Shown piece after piece: positions 12,045 to 22,167 of a stretch of 64,000 nt of DNA. The stretch's first letter is position 1; each line of letters starts with the position of its first letter. The position numbers were made by a program, and so were the translations under genes. The stretch comes from Gonocerus acuteangulatus (lineage: Eukaryota; Arthropoda; Insecta; Hemiptera; Coreidae). The notes beneath the pieces were generated by a model. It was not told the origin of the DNA. It saw nothing but the letters and a program-made list of their open reading frames with translations, and made no database searches. The stretch spans positions 118,241,602 to 118,305,601 of the forward strand of contig OX328123.1 in the NCBI GenBank assembly GCA_946811695.1. The letters run 5' to 3'.

Positions 12045-12490
12045 ATAATACCACCTTTAATATCCTTCCTAATAACACCTTCTATACCCTTCCTTTTACC
12101 ACCGTCTATACCCTTCCTAATACCTTTACCAATATCCTTCCTAATACTACCTTCTATACCCTTCCTAATACCTCCTTCAATATCCTTCCTAATGCCACCT
12201 TCTATACCCTTCCTAATACTACCTTCTATACCCTTCCTAATACCACCTTCTATACCCTTCCTAATACCACCTTCAATATCCTTCCTAATAATACCTTCAA
12301 TGCCGTTCCTAATACCACGTTCTATACCCTTCCTTTTACCACCGTCTATACCCTTCCTAATACCTTCATCAATATCCTTCCTAATACTACCTTCTATACC
12401 CTTCCTAATACCACCTTCTATACCCTTCCTAATACCACCTTCTATACCCTTCCTAATACCACCTTCAATATCCTTCCTAATACCACCTGT
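12045..12490. repeat. 24-bp minisatellite, main array
   Basis: About 18 units of the type TACCACCTTCTATACCCTTC plus CTAA, with variants such as TTCAATATC and CCGTCTATACCC. Because the unit is 24 bp, one frame stays open for 118 codons as an eight-residue repeat (PPSIPFLI). I regard this as a by-product of the repeat rather than a gene. Confidence 0.92.
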
Positions 12491-12923
12491 TCAGGGATCA
12501 CACATCCAGCTGAACAATAAATCACTATTTAAATCATATGGTGTGTGAAAAAACAAGGGAGTGAGAAGAAAAGAAGAAAGTGCAGTGTATCAAAATTCAA
12601 GACATTCTATTCAAGACTATTTTATTACTTCCTTCGTTCCTTCAGTTTTATCATGAGTGAGTAGGGGAAGAAAACTATCCTGGTGAGGGAGGAGGGAGAG
12701 AGGACCGGCCAGCAACAAACCACAATTTTAAACCTAAGTATGTGAGTCCAACCAAGTCAGATCCACCCCCACCATTAAGCTCAACCCATGTAAATATTGA
12801 TTACCATTTAATATATTTCATTCTAATACAGTCCACTCTCATTTATTTAGAACCACCCTAATCAATTTTCAGGTTTAGAGTATAATTCAATTTAGTTTAT
12901 AGATTGAACTACCTAGACTATAC

Positions 12924-13050
12924 ACCACCTTCTATACCCTTCCTAATACTACCTTCTATACCCTTCCTAATACCACCTTCTATACCCTTCCTAATACCAC
13001 CTTCAATATCCTTCCTAATACTGCCTTCAATAATCTTCCTAATATCACCT
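12924..13050. repeat. 24-bp minisatellite, second array
   Basis: Five more units of the same repeat, separated from the main array by about 430 bp of unrelated AT-rich sequence. The sequence between may have inserted into a single longer array. Confidence 0.9.
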
Positions 13051-13089
13051 TATCGTTAATACGCACAAATGCATAATTTACTTTGTGGA

Positions 13090-13420
13090 TGGTTTATTTA
13101 GTGAATACATTTTTATTCACAAATTTTAATGTGGATTTATTTGTATTAGTTATATTTAAATGAGAATGTTTTTGTAATCACTTGATTTTTTGTGAATATT
13201 CACAAATTTTTTGTGTATATTTAGAATTTTTCCTGTAAATAAAATTTAATATACAGGAAAATTTGTGAATACAATTTTATTTGTATTTATATATATGACA
13301 TACGTGAATACAAATAAATTCGTATTCAAACTTATGAATAAGAAATTATTTATAATCGTATTTACAAATAAATGAGGTACACATAAATTCTTATTTTTAT
13401 TTCTAAATAAAATTATGCCA
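13090..13420. other. AT-rich imperfect inverted repeat
   Basis: GTGAATACA and its complement recur on both sides of a centre near 13,240, which is bracketed by TTCCTGTA and TACAGGAA. It looks like an old MITE or foldback, and the arms match only loosely. Confidence 0.4.
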
Positions 13421-13447
13421 ACTCTAATTACCATCCAATGTAGAGTA

Positions 13448-14016
13448 GGACGGTAATGATGCGAACGTAATGATATTTGATACAAAAATATTTTTAATAT
13501 TTTTTCAAAAATAATTATATTAATAAAAAATATTGTAAAATACGTAGTTTATGAAGCACTATTTAATTGTTAGACAAAAAAAAAATTGCATGGATGTTTT
13601 GAATAATAAAATGGGAGACAGTAATGACCAGCAAAATACTCCAATTGTGATTTACCAGATAAAACCTATCGAAAAAACTGATACGTACAACATTTCTCTT
13701 CCGTACCTTCTGGACAACAAAAATCAGTTTGAGAGAGCTGCTCCAACGTCTATTTGGAAACAACTTGCTCCATCCTGATAGGTTTTCTCGTTAATTCAAA
13801 AAGGCGGACGGTAATGATGTAAAAACTGAGGGACAACTTTAAAGGCACTATTACGAAGTTAGATTTTTTTTAAATTTATTTAAATTTATATGAATTCACC
13901 CTAAATATTATTATTTTAAAATGAAACATCACATGAGAAAAAACATAATATACTTCCCCCCTAAAAAAAATAGTAAAGTGTAATAAATGTGTTCAGGGAC
14001 AGCGGACGGTAATGAT
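13448..14016 (+). repeat. Three scattered copies of GGACGGTAATGAT
   Basis: Exact copies at 13,448, 13,806 and 14,004, and a near copy at 11,530. The sequence between them is not repetitive. A 75-codon frame (13,551-13,778) lies between the first two but has no recognisable domain. Confidence 0.6.
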
Positions 14017-14591
14017 TTTGGGTCTATAAAATTAATAATTTTGACATTAAATTTTGAAATTCAGAATTTAATTTTGTTAGCATTAATTTCCTCTTTATTC
14101 CATTAGTCATTCTAAAAAGAAAAAAAATTAAAATATCTGGCCACCTCAATTATATCGCCATGGGACAATAATGTTAAAACCATTTGAATAATGCTCAAAT
14201 AGCAATGCTGTAAATAATGTCTAGCCCTTAATTCTTAACACAAACCTACTAACTTCTGCCGTATAATATACTCAAACTTTTGGTGTATTTAGTACTATAA
14301 GTTACTGATAATTGTGAACATATAAATTTGTATTTTGTACTGTATTTTAACAAAAAAGAGCAAGTCGCCGTCGTTGCGAAGCTCGTAAAATAAATAATAT
14401 TTCATAAGATTATTTTTATTTGCTGTTCATTTAAACTATGATGGCAGACCTTCAATTACTAAAAATAAACTGTGATTTTGTTTTGAACTCCTAGAGTAAC
14501 TGTAACTTTTTCGCACATCTGATAAATGTTCACGGGTCGATCACTTTTATAATACGGCTTTCCAAGTGACAAAATGACCTGTAAACTGCCC

Positions 14592-14843
14592 AGAAAAGAT
14601 TTTCTCTTTGATTTGGGCTAACAATTGGTGAAAGCCCTGGTGGCAGTTAGTGCCTAACTAGAGAACATACCAAAACCACCGAAGACACGGATGCTTCAAG
14701 AACTTGATGGACCTTCAACATCTTTCGTTACCTTGGACAAACCCGAGAGATGTTCATTTTGTGACAGGAAGACGAAAACGCTATGATCTGTGTGTGGAAA
14801 GGTGATGTGCCGCGATCATCGATCACTAAAATGTGTTAAATGA
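14592..14843 (+). pseudogene. piggyBac transposase, C-terminal end
   Basis: One single reading frame runs from RKDFLFDLG at 14,592 to the TGA at 14,841-14,843, broken by three in-frame stops but no frameshift. The start matches the (R)RxFLxxLG block that precedes the cysteine-rich tail of piggyBac transposases. The tail shows CSFCDRKTKT, then VCGKVMCRDH and LKC: paired cysteines plus histidine as in the zinc-binding C-terminal domain that binds the transposon ends. The DDD catalytic region is not visible upstream, so the element is 5' truncated or internally deleted. Confidence 0.75.
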
Positions 14844-15221
14844 TAACGGCTCTCAATTAGACAGAACATTTTATTTTCATAAAGTTCCTATTTTTTTATG
14901 GCTTTTGATCATTTTAGTTTATTGTTCGTCAAAAATATTTTCAGCTTCGTAGTATTTTTTTCAGGATAATTATTAGTTGAATGAACAACATTGAGTTTTA
15001 GGATTTTCTAGCTATTTTGTGAATTTTTAATAAATATTTTGCAGGTTTATTACTGTTTGAATTTATTTCTTGATGTTCCTGTTTTATACATTGTTGTATG
15101 TACTTAAAAGCAAAAGAAAAAATTGAAATTTTTTTATTTTAAATTTTTTCAAAGTTTGGGGTAAAATTTACCCCACGGTGTGATTAACGTAGATGCAATG
15201 GCAGTGTCAATCCAGGGTTAA
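14844..15221 (+). mobile_element. piggyBac 3' UTR and right terminus
   Basis: Non-coding, ending in CAATCCAGGGTTAA. The final TTAA (15,218-15,221) is the piggyBac target site, and CCAGGG is the inverted form of the family's typical CCCT... terminal repeat. The short palindrome GGGGTAAAATTTACCCC near 15,160 lies inside. No matching left terminus was found in the window. Confidence 0.65.
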
Positions 15222-15483
15222 TGTCTAAATGAATTTCAAATACCAACGGGTAAACGAACGTATATATTTAAGCGTAACCTCATGTGGCACCCCTGCTTGC
15301 AATATGGGGTAAACCAGCAAATTGACGAACTGATGTGTACTTTATACTCAAATTTATAATATTTTATAATAAAGCGGGAAATTTAGATGTTAAGCCGCTA
15401 GTTCCACTTGGTCTGCCTTATAAGAGTCTACCCAACCTAAAGGACTCCAACAAAATAGTGTTTTATAATAATCAAATATCAAA

Positions 15484-15585
15484 TTCTTTTAGAGCCTTCT
15501 GCTCAAATTCAGGAACATAAATATGCTTTAGGTCCACTCGAAAAACCTATGTAATATAATGTATAATATACCGTCTTCTATTAAT
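15484..15585 (+). repeat. Fragment of the repeat family found in the large palindrome
   Basis: Shares TTTTAGAGCCTTCTGCT, CAGGAACATAAATATGC and TTTAGGTCCAC with 38,022-38,110 (and the complementary copy near 43,430-43,515). It shows that the tandem GC-rich block in the palindrome belongs to a dispersed family. Confidence 0.75.
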
Positions 15586-15589
15586 TAAA

Positions 15590-17195
15590 AATTACTATTA
15601 ATTATATTTATTAATAGTTAGCCAACGAACTACACATATATAGGAATTCTCGTTATAAGCGAAAAATAAATAAATTACTATACAGTTTTAATGCCTTTAT
15701 TTTTTTCCTTTGATTATTGGCTGACTTTTGGAAAAAAAATTTAATTCGTTCTAGAATGAGGTTTTTACCATCAAATTTCTTTGCCTTTCATTAACGAAGT
15801 AATTGGTTATCGCGACTTGTTTACATGTTTAGTTTATTATATTTTAATTTAAGAAAACTTTGTTAAAATATTGTTTTTACTTTGAAAATTGTTTTTGAAA
15901 AATATTGCGCAAATCATCTTCTTTGTTCACAAGATGAACAAAAAACACACTCAAAAAGTGTTGGAAAAAGTTGGTCATCATACAAATGAATGAAATAATA
16001 CAGATCGTTACCATAGTTGTCTGAAATTAATTGAGAGCAATACAAGAGGATCGTACAATATTTTTCAATAATGATTTTTTTTAACTCTAAATAAATAAAT
16101 ACGTGATCTGTAAAAAAATAAATAATAATAAATTAATTTATCAAATTGTGATGAAAAATAGTTGGAAGAAGAATAGAGAAAAGAAGAAGCGTCTCAGATT
16201 ATTTACATGCTGCAGAATAACTTACATTCAATACAGGCTACACATATGTTATTATACTTCAATTGAAAAAAAAAAATACAGAATATATTCTTTCACATGT
16301 TCATTCCTGCATATGTATGTAAGCATTTCAGAAGCAACCAAAAATAAGCCAGGAAAACTTTACCTTATCTAACGATATTTCTCTTACAGAGTGTACTGTA
16401 TACTCAAAGGTAAACACTTTCCGAGAAGGAATTAATTTGCCTCACGAAACTTTAATATTTGAGTGACAATCACCATGTCAACGTCATAAATGTGATACGT
16501 CATAATTACCAATGTCACAATGTGGTGAAAGCTTTCATGACCTTATGACCTCCCAACATTTGCTATAAGCCAACCTGTCATGTAATGTTAAGTAGGTACT
16601 AAAGTATTATTAGCTTTGGCATTTTTTTTTTTATTAAATGTATAAATATAAAGTAGAATTTGTTATTTGAAACTGAAAAGATCACTGTAACATTTAACAA
16701 TTTTTTTTTTTTTTATAATCCCATTTTCGTTGTATAATTCAATTTAATCAACAAAACGTGTTTTGTTTTTTTTTTGTATGAAATTAAAGAGTGATTGTTT
16801 TAATCAACAGGTAAAACAACTAAACATATAGGTACCTTAACTGTTTTAAAATAATGCGTTTTACACAAATGAAGATTTTAATACAGAATAGTACTATTAG
16901 TATGAAATATTACTATTCATACACGACGATTGTTCGTACAATGATTGAACTATGTAATTAAATGTATTAAAGCAAAAACCAAAATAAAAACAATAAAAGT
17001 CAAAAGGAAAATTAATTGACAATAATTAACCATTCATAAATATGTTTATTTGGTATTTAATGCAACCTTTTCACTATAATAGTATCGTAAATATGTACAA
17101 TAAAATATCTAGGCGCAAGATAGATATGAAGACGTTATTAAAGGAAAAAATCGAAAAATCGCGAAAAGTTGTGTTTGACTCCGCTTCCAGGGCGG
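15590..17195. other. No recognisable gene
   Basis: AT-rich, with short frames only and several T-runs (16,623, 16,701, 16,768). Nothing supportable. Confidence 0.5.
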
Positions 17196-17199
17196 GGGC

Positions 17200-17835
17200 T
17201 TGCCAGTTTTGTACTTCCTTCGGAAACCCATCATTCCGTCCGAAACCCATGATGTGGGGTATCAAATGAATTGTCTCGGTACGAAGAACCTATATTTGTT
17301 GTTTTAAGAAACAATTAGACGCATATAGGCTCGGTAAAAATCTTATGCCAGCTGTCTGTCTGTATGTTTGTTCCTCTTACAAATCCGCACTGTTTGACCG
17401 ATTTTGACCTAACTTGGGACACAGATGGGTCTTGATACGGGAAGAATCATAGGATAGGTTAAATTGTCTATCAGCTGTCTGTCTGTCTGTTTGTTACTTA
17501 TACAAATACACACCGTTTGACCGATTTTGACAAAATTTGACACACGTCGGTCTTTATCCGGGTAGTGTCATAGGCTAGTCAACATCTTCTATCAGCTGTC
17601 TGTCTGCATGTTTGTTCCCTACACAAATTCACACCATTTGACCGATTTTGACCAAACTTGGCACGCAGGTAGGTCTTGATACGGGAGTGTCATATTACCT
17701 ATGACGTTTTCTACTTTTTGTTCCATCGAAATGCCATCATTCCTTCTGAACCCCATCATGTGGGGTATCAAATGAATCGTCTTAGTAAGGAGAACCTATA
17801 TTTGATGTTTTAAAAAACATTTCGACGCATCTTAA
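17200..17835 (+). repeat. Three-unit 118-bp tandem array between direct-repeat flanks
   Basis: Three units of about 115-123 bp start at about 17,351, 17,474 and 17,598. Each begins CTGTCTGTCTG and contains TTTGACCGATTTTGAC and a GGTCTTGATACGGG-like block. A flanking block (17,204-17,322) containing ATGTGGGGTATCAAATGAAT and AGAACCTATATTTG recurs after the array (17,706-17,832). The layout suggests part of a larger transposable element with internal expansion. Confidence 0.75.
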
Positions 17836-17918
17836 CAAAAACAGTTGTGACTTCTTTCTTAAATGTAGTAAATAAAGTCGTAGGGGTTCACTGCATAATA
17901 TACTTCAAAGCAGATACT

Positions 17919-18507
17919 ATCCCCTCCTAAAACCCCCCCAAAACGCCTTACCATTCTACACTCCAAAAAAGTAGTATGAGTTGGTGTATTAATTCAACGA
18001 AAAATATTTGCCAATACAAGAGATGATACAAGAAAGAAATGTCCAAGTTCATTACTTGGAAGACCCCATAGTTACTTACTAAGAACAGTAAAGACACTTC
18101 AACTGACCTTTAAAAACAACAATAAAAATAATTATATCCAGATACTAAAATATCATTTTCCTCAACCAGGTATATTCTTAAACTTGGCAATCTTTAGTTT
18201 TTCTCTAAAAATAATTTCGGCACAAAAAAAAACATTGCTAAGTTTAAGAATATACCTGGTTGAGGAAAGTGATATTTTAGTAACTGGATATAAGTATTTT
18301 TATTGTTGTTTTTAAAGTTCAGTTGAAGTGTCTTTACTGTTCTTAGTAAGTAACTATGAGGTCTTCCAAGTAATGAACTTGGACATTTCTTTCTTGTATC
18401 ATCTCTTGTATTGGCAAATATTTTTCGTTGAATTAATACACCAACTCATACTACTTTTTAGGAGTGTAGAATGGTAAGGCGTTTTGGGGGGGGTTTTAGG
18501 AGGGGAT
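17919..18507. mobile_element. Near-perfect foldback with 273-bp arms
   Basis: The left arm (17,919-18,191) and right arm (18,234-18,507) are complementary with only scattered mismatches, around a 42-bp loop (18,192-18,233). The outer edges are CCCCTCCTAAAACC and its complement. There is no coding capacity and no clear target duplication. Transcribed from either strand it would fold into a very long hairpin. Confidence 0.92.
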
Positions 18508-18832
18508 ATTTTTGAGGAAGGGAGTGTTTCTTTGTGGGGGCAGGAACTTGGCCTCTATTTCACATTTATGTTTTTTTGGGGATAGATGGTTACTAATAGA
18601 TCAATGAATGAAATAATAACTTTTTCTAGGACTAAGTCACATAAGGATAGGATAGGATTTGTGTACGTATATGTGGTGTTTGTTAGTTTTAATATTTTTT
18701 TTTCGTTATATACATGGTACTATACCTCTGTTTCTTTACAATTGATTTAACCCAATCACTTGGGTTATATAGCATCAAGATAACTAACATCAAATAAATA
18801 TATCTTTAACAAAAACAAATTAAATATATCTC

Positions 18833-19006
18833 ATTTCAAATTAAATTGAATGCACCCAGCTATCGAAGGAAAAGAATGTTTTCCAATACTTGTAGGCGTA
18901 TCTAATTAATATTCAATTGAAATACTCTCAATCGTATTGTATTAATTCAATTAACTACTGATTCACTATATTACTCTATCGATTTTTACTATTATGCTTC
19001 TAATTA
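18833..19006 (+). repeat. Direct repeat copy A (about 175 bp)
   Basis: Nearly identical to 20,727-20,901 in the same orientation. Shared blocks include AATTGAATGCACCCAGCTAT, GTATTGTATTAATTCAATTA and ATCGATTTTTACTAT. Confidence 0.88.
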
Positions 19007-19231
19007 ACCTTCCAGTAGTGGCATCCCTTTTTGGGACATCCATAGTGGCGCTACACCTCAGAGGTGCAAACCCTACTTCGCGCGAAAAATGTGCCTCAGT
19101 AACGTGATTACATTAAATAGATATTATTCTAAATTATAGTTATTTCAATACGTGGAAACAGAGTGCATTTTTTTCTAAATTACAATTATTTAGTCAAAAT
19201 TATACATACAATTAATGTTTTTAAACTAACA

Positions 19232-19700
19232 TCAAATTGCATTTGGTTTTACTGTCCCTTTTATCATTTTTAACTGATTCGTGATGGGTATCTCCTCACA
19301 GATTGATTGCCAGATGCAACCAACTGTCCTTTTCAGCCTCAAAATACAGTGATTTTCTTCGTAGACCTCTAAAGAAGGTGGAATGTTCATATGTGCAGCT
19401 TCCATAGCTGCCTTAATTCCTGGTATAGTTGAGTGCACTGGGCTCCACAGAAAATGTATATTTTTTCGAGGGCCGTAATTTTGTTAAAGTGTAGTGGTCT
19501 ATTTTGTTTATTGTAACTCCTGGTTTGTTAAAGTTTGAAATACTCTGTAGAGCAGTAATTCTGAACAAATTAATATATGCGACTATAATGAATATTTATT
19601 TATTTAAATTTTAACGTCCTTTTAATATTGACACATAATTTTAGGACAGCTTATCTATTATCTTACCGCCCTTTTCTAGCCTGGATACGGATGATGCGTT
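19232..19700. other. No recognisable gene
   Basis: A 69-codon minus-strand frame (19,232-19,438) lies in slightly less AT-rich DNA but has no domain I recognise. Confidence 0.35.
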
Positions 19701-19702
19701 TT

Positions 19703-19808
19703 CTTTTTTTTTTTTTTTAAGATAAGCGACCGACCATAGTGGGAATCAAACCCACGACCTTAGGCACGGAGTGCATACACCTTAGCATTCACGGCCACCG
19801 GGCCTCCC
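19703..19808 (-). mobile_element. tRNA-derived SINE
   Basis: On the minus strand: a head with a Pol III box A-like stretch (GGTGGCCGTGAATGC), a box B match GGTTTGATTCC (in GTGGGTTTGATTCCCAC), a short tail and a poly(A) run that appears as T's at 19,703-19,718. Total about 106 bp. Part of the head (ACTCCGTGCCTAAGGTC) recurs at 48,571-48,588. Confidence 0.7.
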
Positions 19809-20164
19809 AATATTTATTGGTTGATATCCACGGGGGCAGCTGAATGTTGAGATCTGTTGTCTAATTCTTATGAGAGATGGTCGACTGGGGTTTTCTTCAT
19901 ATAACCTGGTTAACATTGGGTGGAATATATGTAATTATACGCTGGGTTGGTTGGATGAAGTTTTATTTTCGATAAGTAAGAGTTTGTTAATTCTTGGTGT
20001 CGAAATAAGAGTGGAAAAAAATCAAAAACAAAACGGTGTTTCGTTGAGTAAATTATGCTTGTTAAAGAGCTTTAAATTATGTTTTAAACTAACCTAAATA
20101 AATATTTTTCCATAGGAAGAAAGAAAACAAGCTAAGAAAAATTGGTTATCTGTCTCAATTGTAC

Positions 20165-20422
20165 ATATCGTCGCTGCAAATACAAAGTATCGAATGTGAA
20201 AATTACCAGTTTTCAGAGTGGAAAAGAATTTATTCATAACTTTTTTTTGGACAGTCAAATATTCGGCAGATTTGACCTTTTGATAGTGGAATACTTTCCC
20301 TTTAATAGAGTTATCTAAGATTTAAGAATTTGCCGTACATAAGTCCAGTAGAAATCAGTAATTATTGACAATGAAAGATGCATTTTTTCACATTCGTTAC
20401 TTTGCATTTGTATCGACGATAT
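20165..20422. mobile_element. MITE with ~38-bp terminal inverted repeats
   Basis: The left end ATATCGTCGCTGCAAATACA continues AAGTATCGAATGTG. The right end is its inverted counterpart with three or four mismatches. About 258 bp with no coding potential. A third copy of the terminus lies at 32,511-32,550. Confidence 0.75.
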
Positions 20423-20726
20423 AACCAATCTCTCTTAGCGAGATTTGAGGATTGCTATGTTTAATACATATGTATCTCTCTTCTCAATATCCTGTGTATT
20501 CTGAATATGATTACTAATACATTTTTTTATTATTATTTAAAATAGAGGAAGATTAAGAAACTTACTTCAGCAAAAAGCAAAGGTATATCTGAATGTGGAA
20601 AAGAGGGAATGGAAGAAAAATGCAAGGAAAGATACCCCCTTCAAATAGGTCGAACATTTTCCTTTGACATTATCTTATCTGGAAGGCTCTCTGTTTCTTT
20701 TAGCTCCGCCGAGTCCTCCATTTTAT

Positions 20727-20901
20727 TTCAAATTAAATTGAATGCACCCAGCTATCGAAGGAAAGGAATGTTTTCAATACTTGTAGGGGTATCTCATGAA
20801 TATTCAATTGAAATACTATCAATCGTATTGTATTAATTCAATTAACTACTGATTCACTATATCAATATATCGATTTTTACTATAATGCTTCTAATTAATA
20901 T
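20727..20901 (+). repeat. Direct repeat copy B
   Basis: Partner of 18,833-19,006, 1.9 kb downstream. The pair could be ends of one element containing the SINE and MITE between them, or two insertions of one short family. Flanks outside the repeats are unrelated. Confidence 0.85.
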
Positions 20902-21082
20902 TAAATTGAAATGCATGCAACCGTATCATGCGCGGACCTGTCATTTAAATATCCAAAGTAGAAATCACTCTTTTTAGCCCGATTTCTTGGATTGAGATCG
21001 CTCAATCAATATTGACATAGAAACTCCATTTTTAGCCAGTTTAAAAACATTTGGAATAGACCCATTAAGGGCATGTAAACCG

Positions 21083-21087
<5 letters not shown>

Positions 21088-21132
<45 letters not shown>
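21088..21132. repeat. (TA)n microsatellite
   Basis: About 45 bases of TA dinucleotides. Confidence 0.96.
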
Positions 21133-21135
<3 letters not shown>

Positions 21136-21186
21136 GATCTACATAAATTTTAACTTCATTGTGAAAATATAGTCGACCGTTGACAT

Positions 21187-21660
21187 GTAGAAGATATTGA
21201 ACATCGTGGTTTCGGTCTTTTTTTATTCAATAAAAACTGCATTTTATAGTTAAAATGTATTAACGCCAACGTTTCGTCTTGATATAGAAGCCTTATTCAG
21301 GGCTGTAAAAACATATATGGAATCATAAATACAAATGACAATAAAGATTGATAAATTAACATTAATTTGAATACAAGTGAATATATATTAATATATTTAT
21401 ACTTAAAAAATGTTAGTGAACGTGTATATATATGTAATAAAATGTAAAACATATATATAGAAATAAAAATAAAAAATAAATAAATAAAATAAAGGGCATA
21501 CCTATGGAGAAGAGGGAGAACTGTCTCGTTTCGTGGAGGCTACATTTCTGAGGACGGGAAGGATAGTGCCAGGTCCCCTTGGTTATGTCACTTCCCCCTT
21601 ATTATATTTTTTTTATATATATATATATTTTACATTTTTACATTTTATTACACACACACA

Positions 21661-21705
<45 letters not shown>

Positions 21706-21953
21706 GTTCACTACCATTTTTTAATTATTTAATTATTGATATTTAATATATATTTACTTGTATTCAAATTAATATTAATTTATCAATCTTTATTGTCATT
21801 TGTATTTATGTTTGCCATATATGTTTTTACAGCCCTGAAGAAGGCGTGTATATAAAGCGAAACGTTCGCGTCAATAAATACATTTTAACTATAAAATTTA
21901 GTTTCATTAAATAAAAAAATACCGAAACCCCGATGATCAACACCTTCTATAAA
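21187..21953. mobile_element. Palindromic element, about 770 bp, with internal non-palindromic core
   Basis: The arms (21,187-21,480 and 21,640-21,953) are inverted. GTGGTTTCGGT on the left faces ACCGAAACCCC on the right; AGGGCTGTAAAAACATATAT on the left faces ATATATGTTTTTACAGCCCT on the right. The core (21,487-21,600) is single-copy and less AT-rich. A TA microsatellite (21,660-21,705) lies in the right arm. Each arm carries a CTGAA(G/T)A...CGAAACG stretch (RC of 21,265-21,303; forward 21,835-21,863). Confidence 0.8.
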
Positions 21954-22167
21954 TTTTATATTATTCACTAATCATTAATTAGGCGGATCACCTTATTTAT
22001 TAATTAGGCAGAAGGCCAAAAGATGAAAATACGTCACTTAATAAAATAAATTAAATAAGCAATTTTTCAAAATTATTAAATGGGTATGACAATCTCAATA
22101 GCTACATTCCATGAGTTTTAGCTGAATATGCAAAACTCTTTTTTCTGTAACTATTAATTTCTTCTTA

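Noticed and set aside
12192..12548. 118-codon PPSIPFLI repeat protein
   Set aside because: Explained by a 24-bp minisatellite; unit variants, no start context and a second array out of register argue against a gene.
12045..13050. CRISPR-like array
   Set aside because: Units are contiguous with no spacers, and the context is a eukaryotic genome.
13551..13778. 75-codon frame as a host gene
   Set aside because: Plausible amino-acid composition but no domain, no splice context and no neighbouring exons that I could recognise.
18833..20901. LTR retrotransposon bounded by the direct repeats
   Set aside because: No TG...CA ends, primer-binding site, polypurine tract or gag-pol between them.
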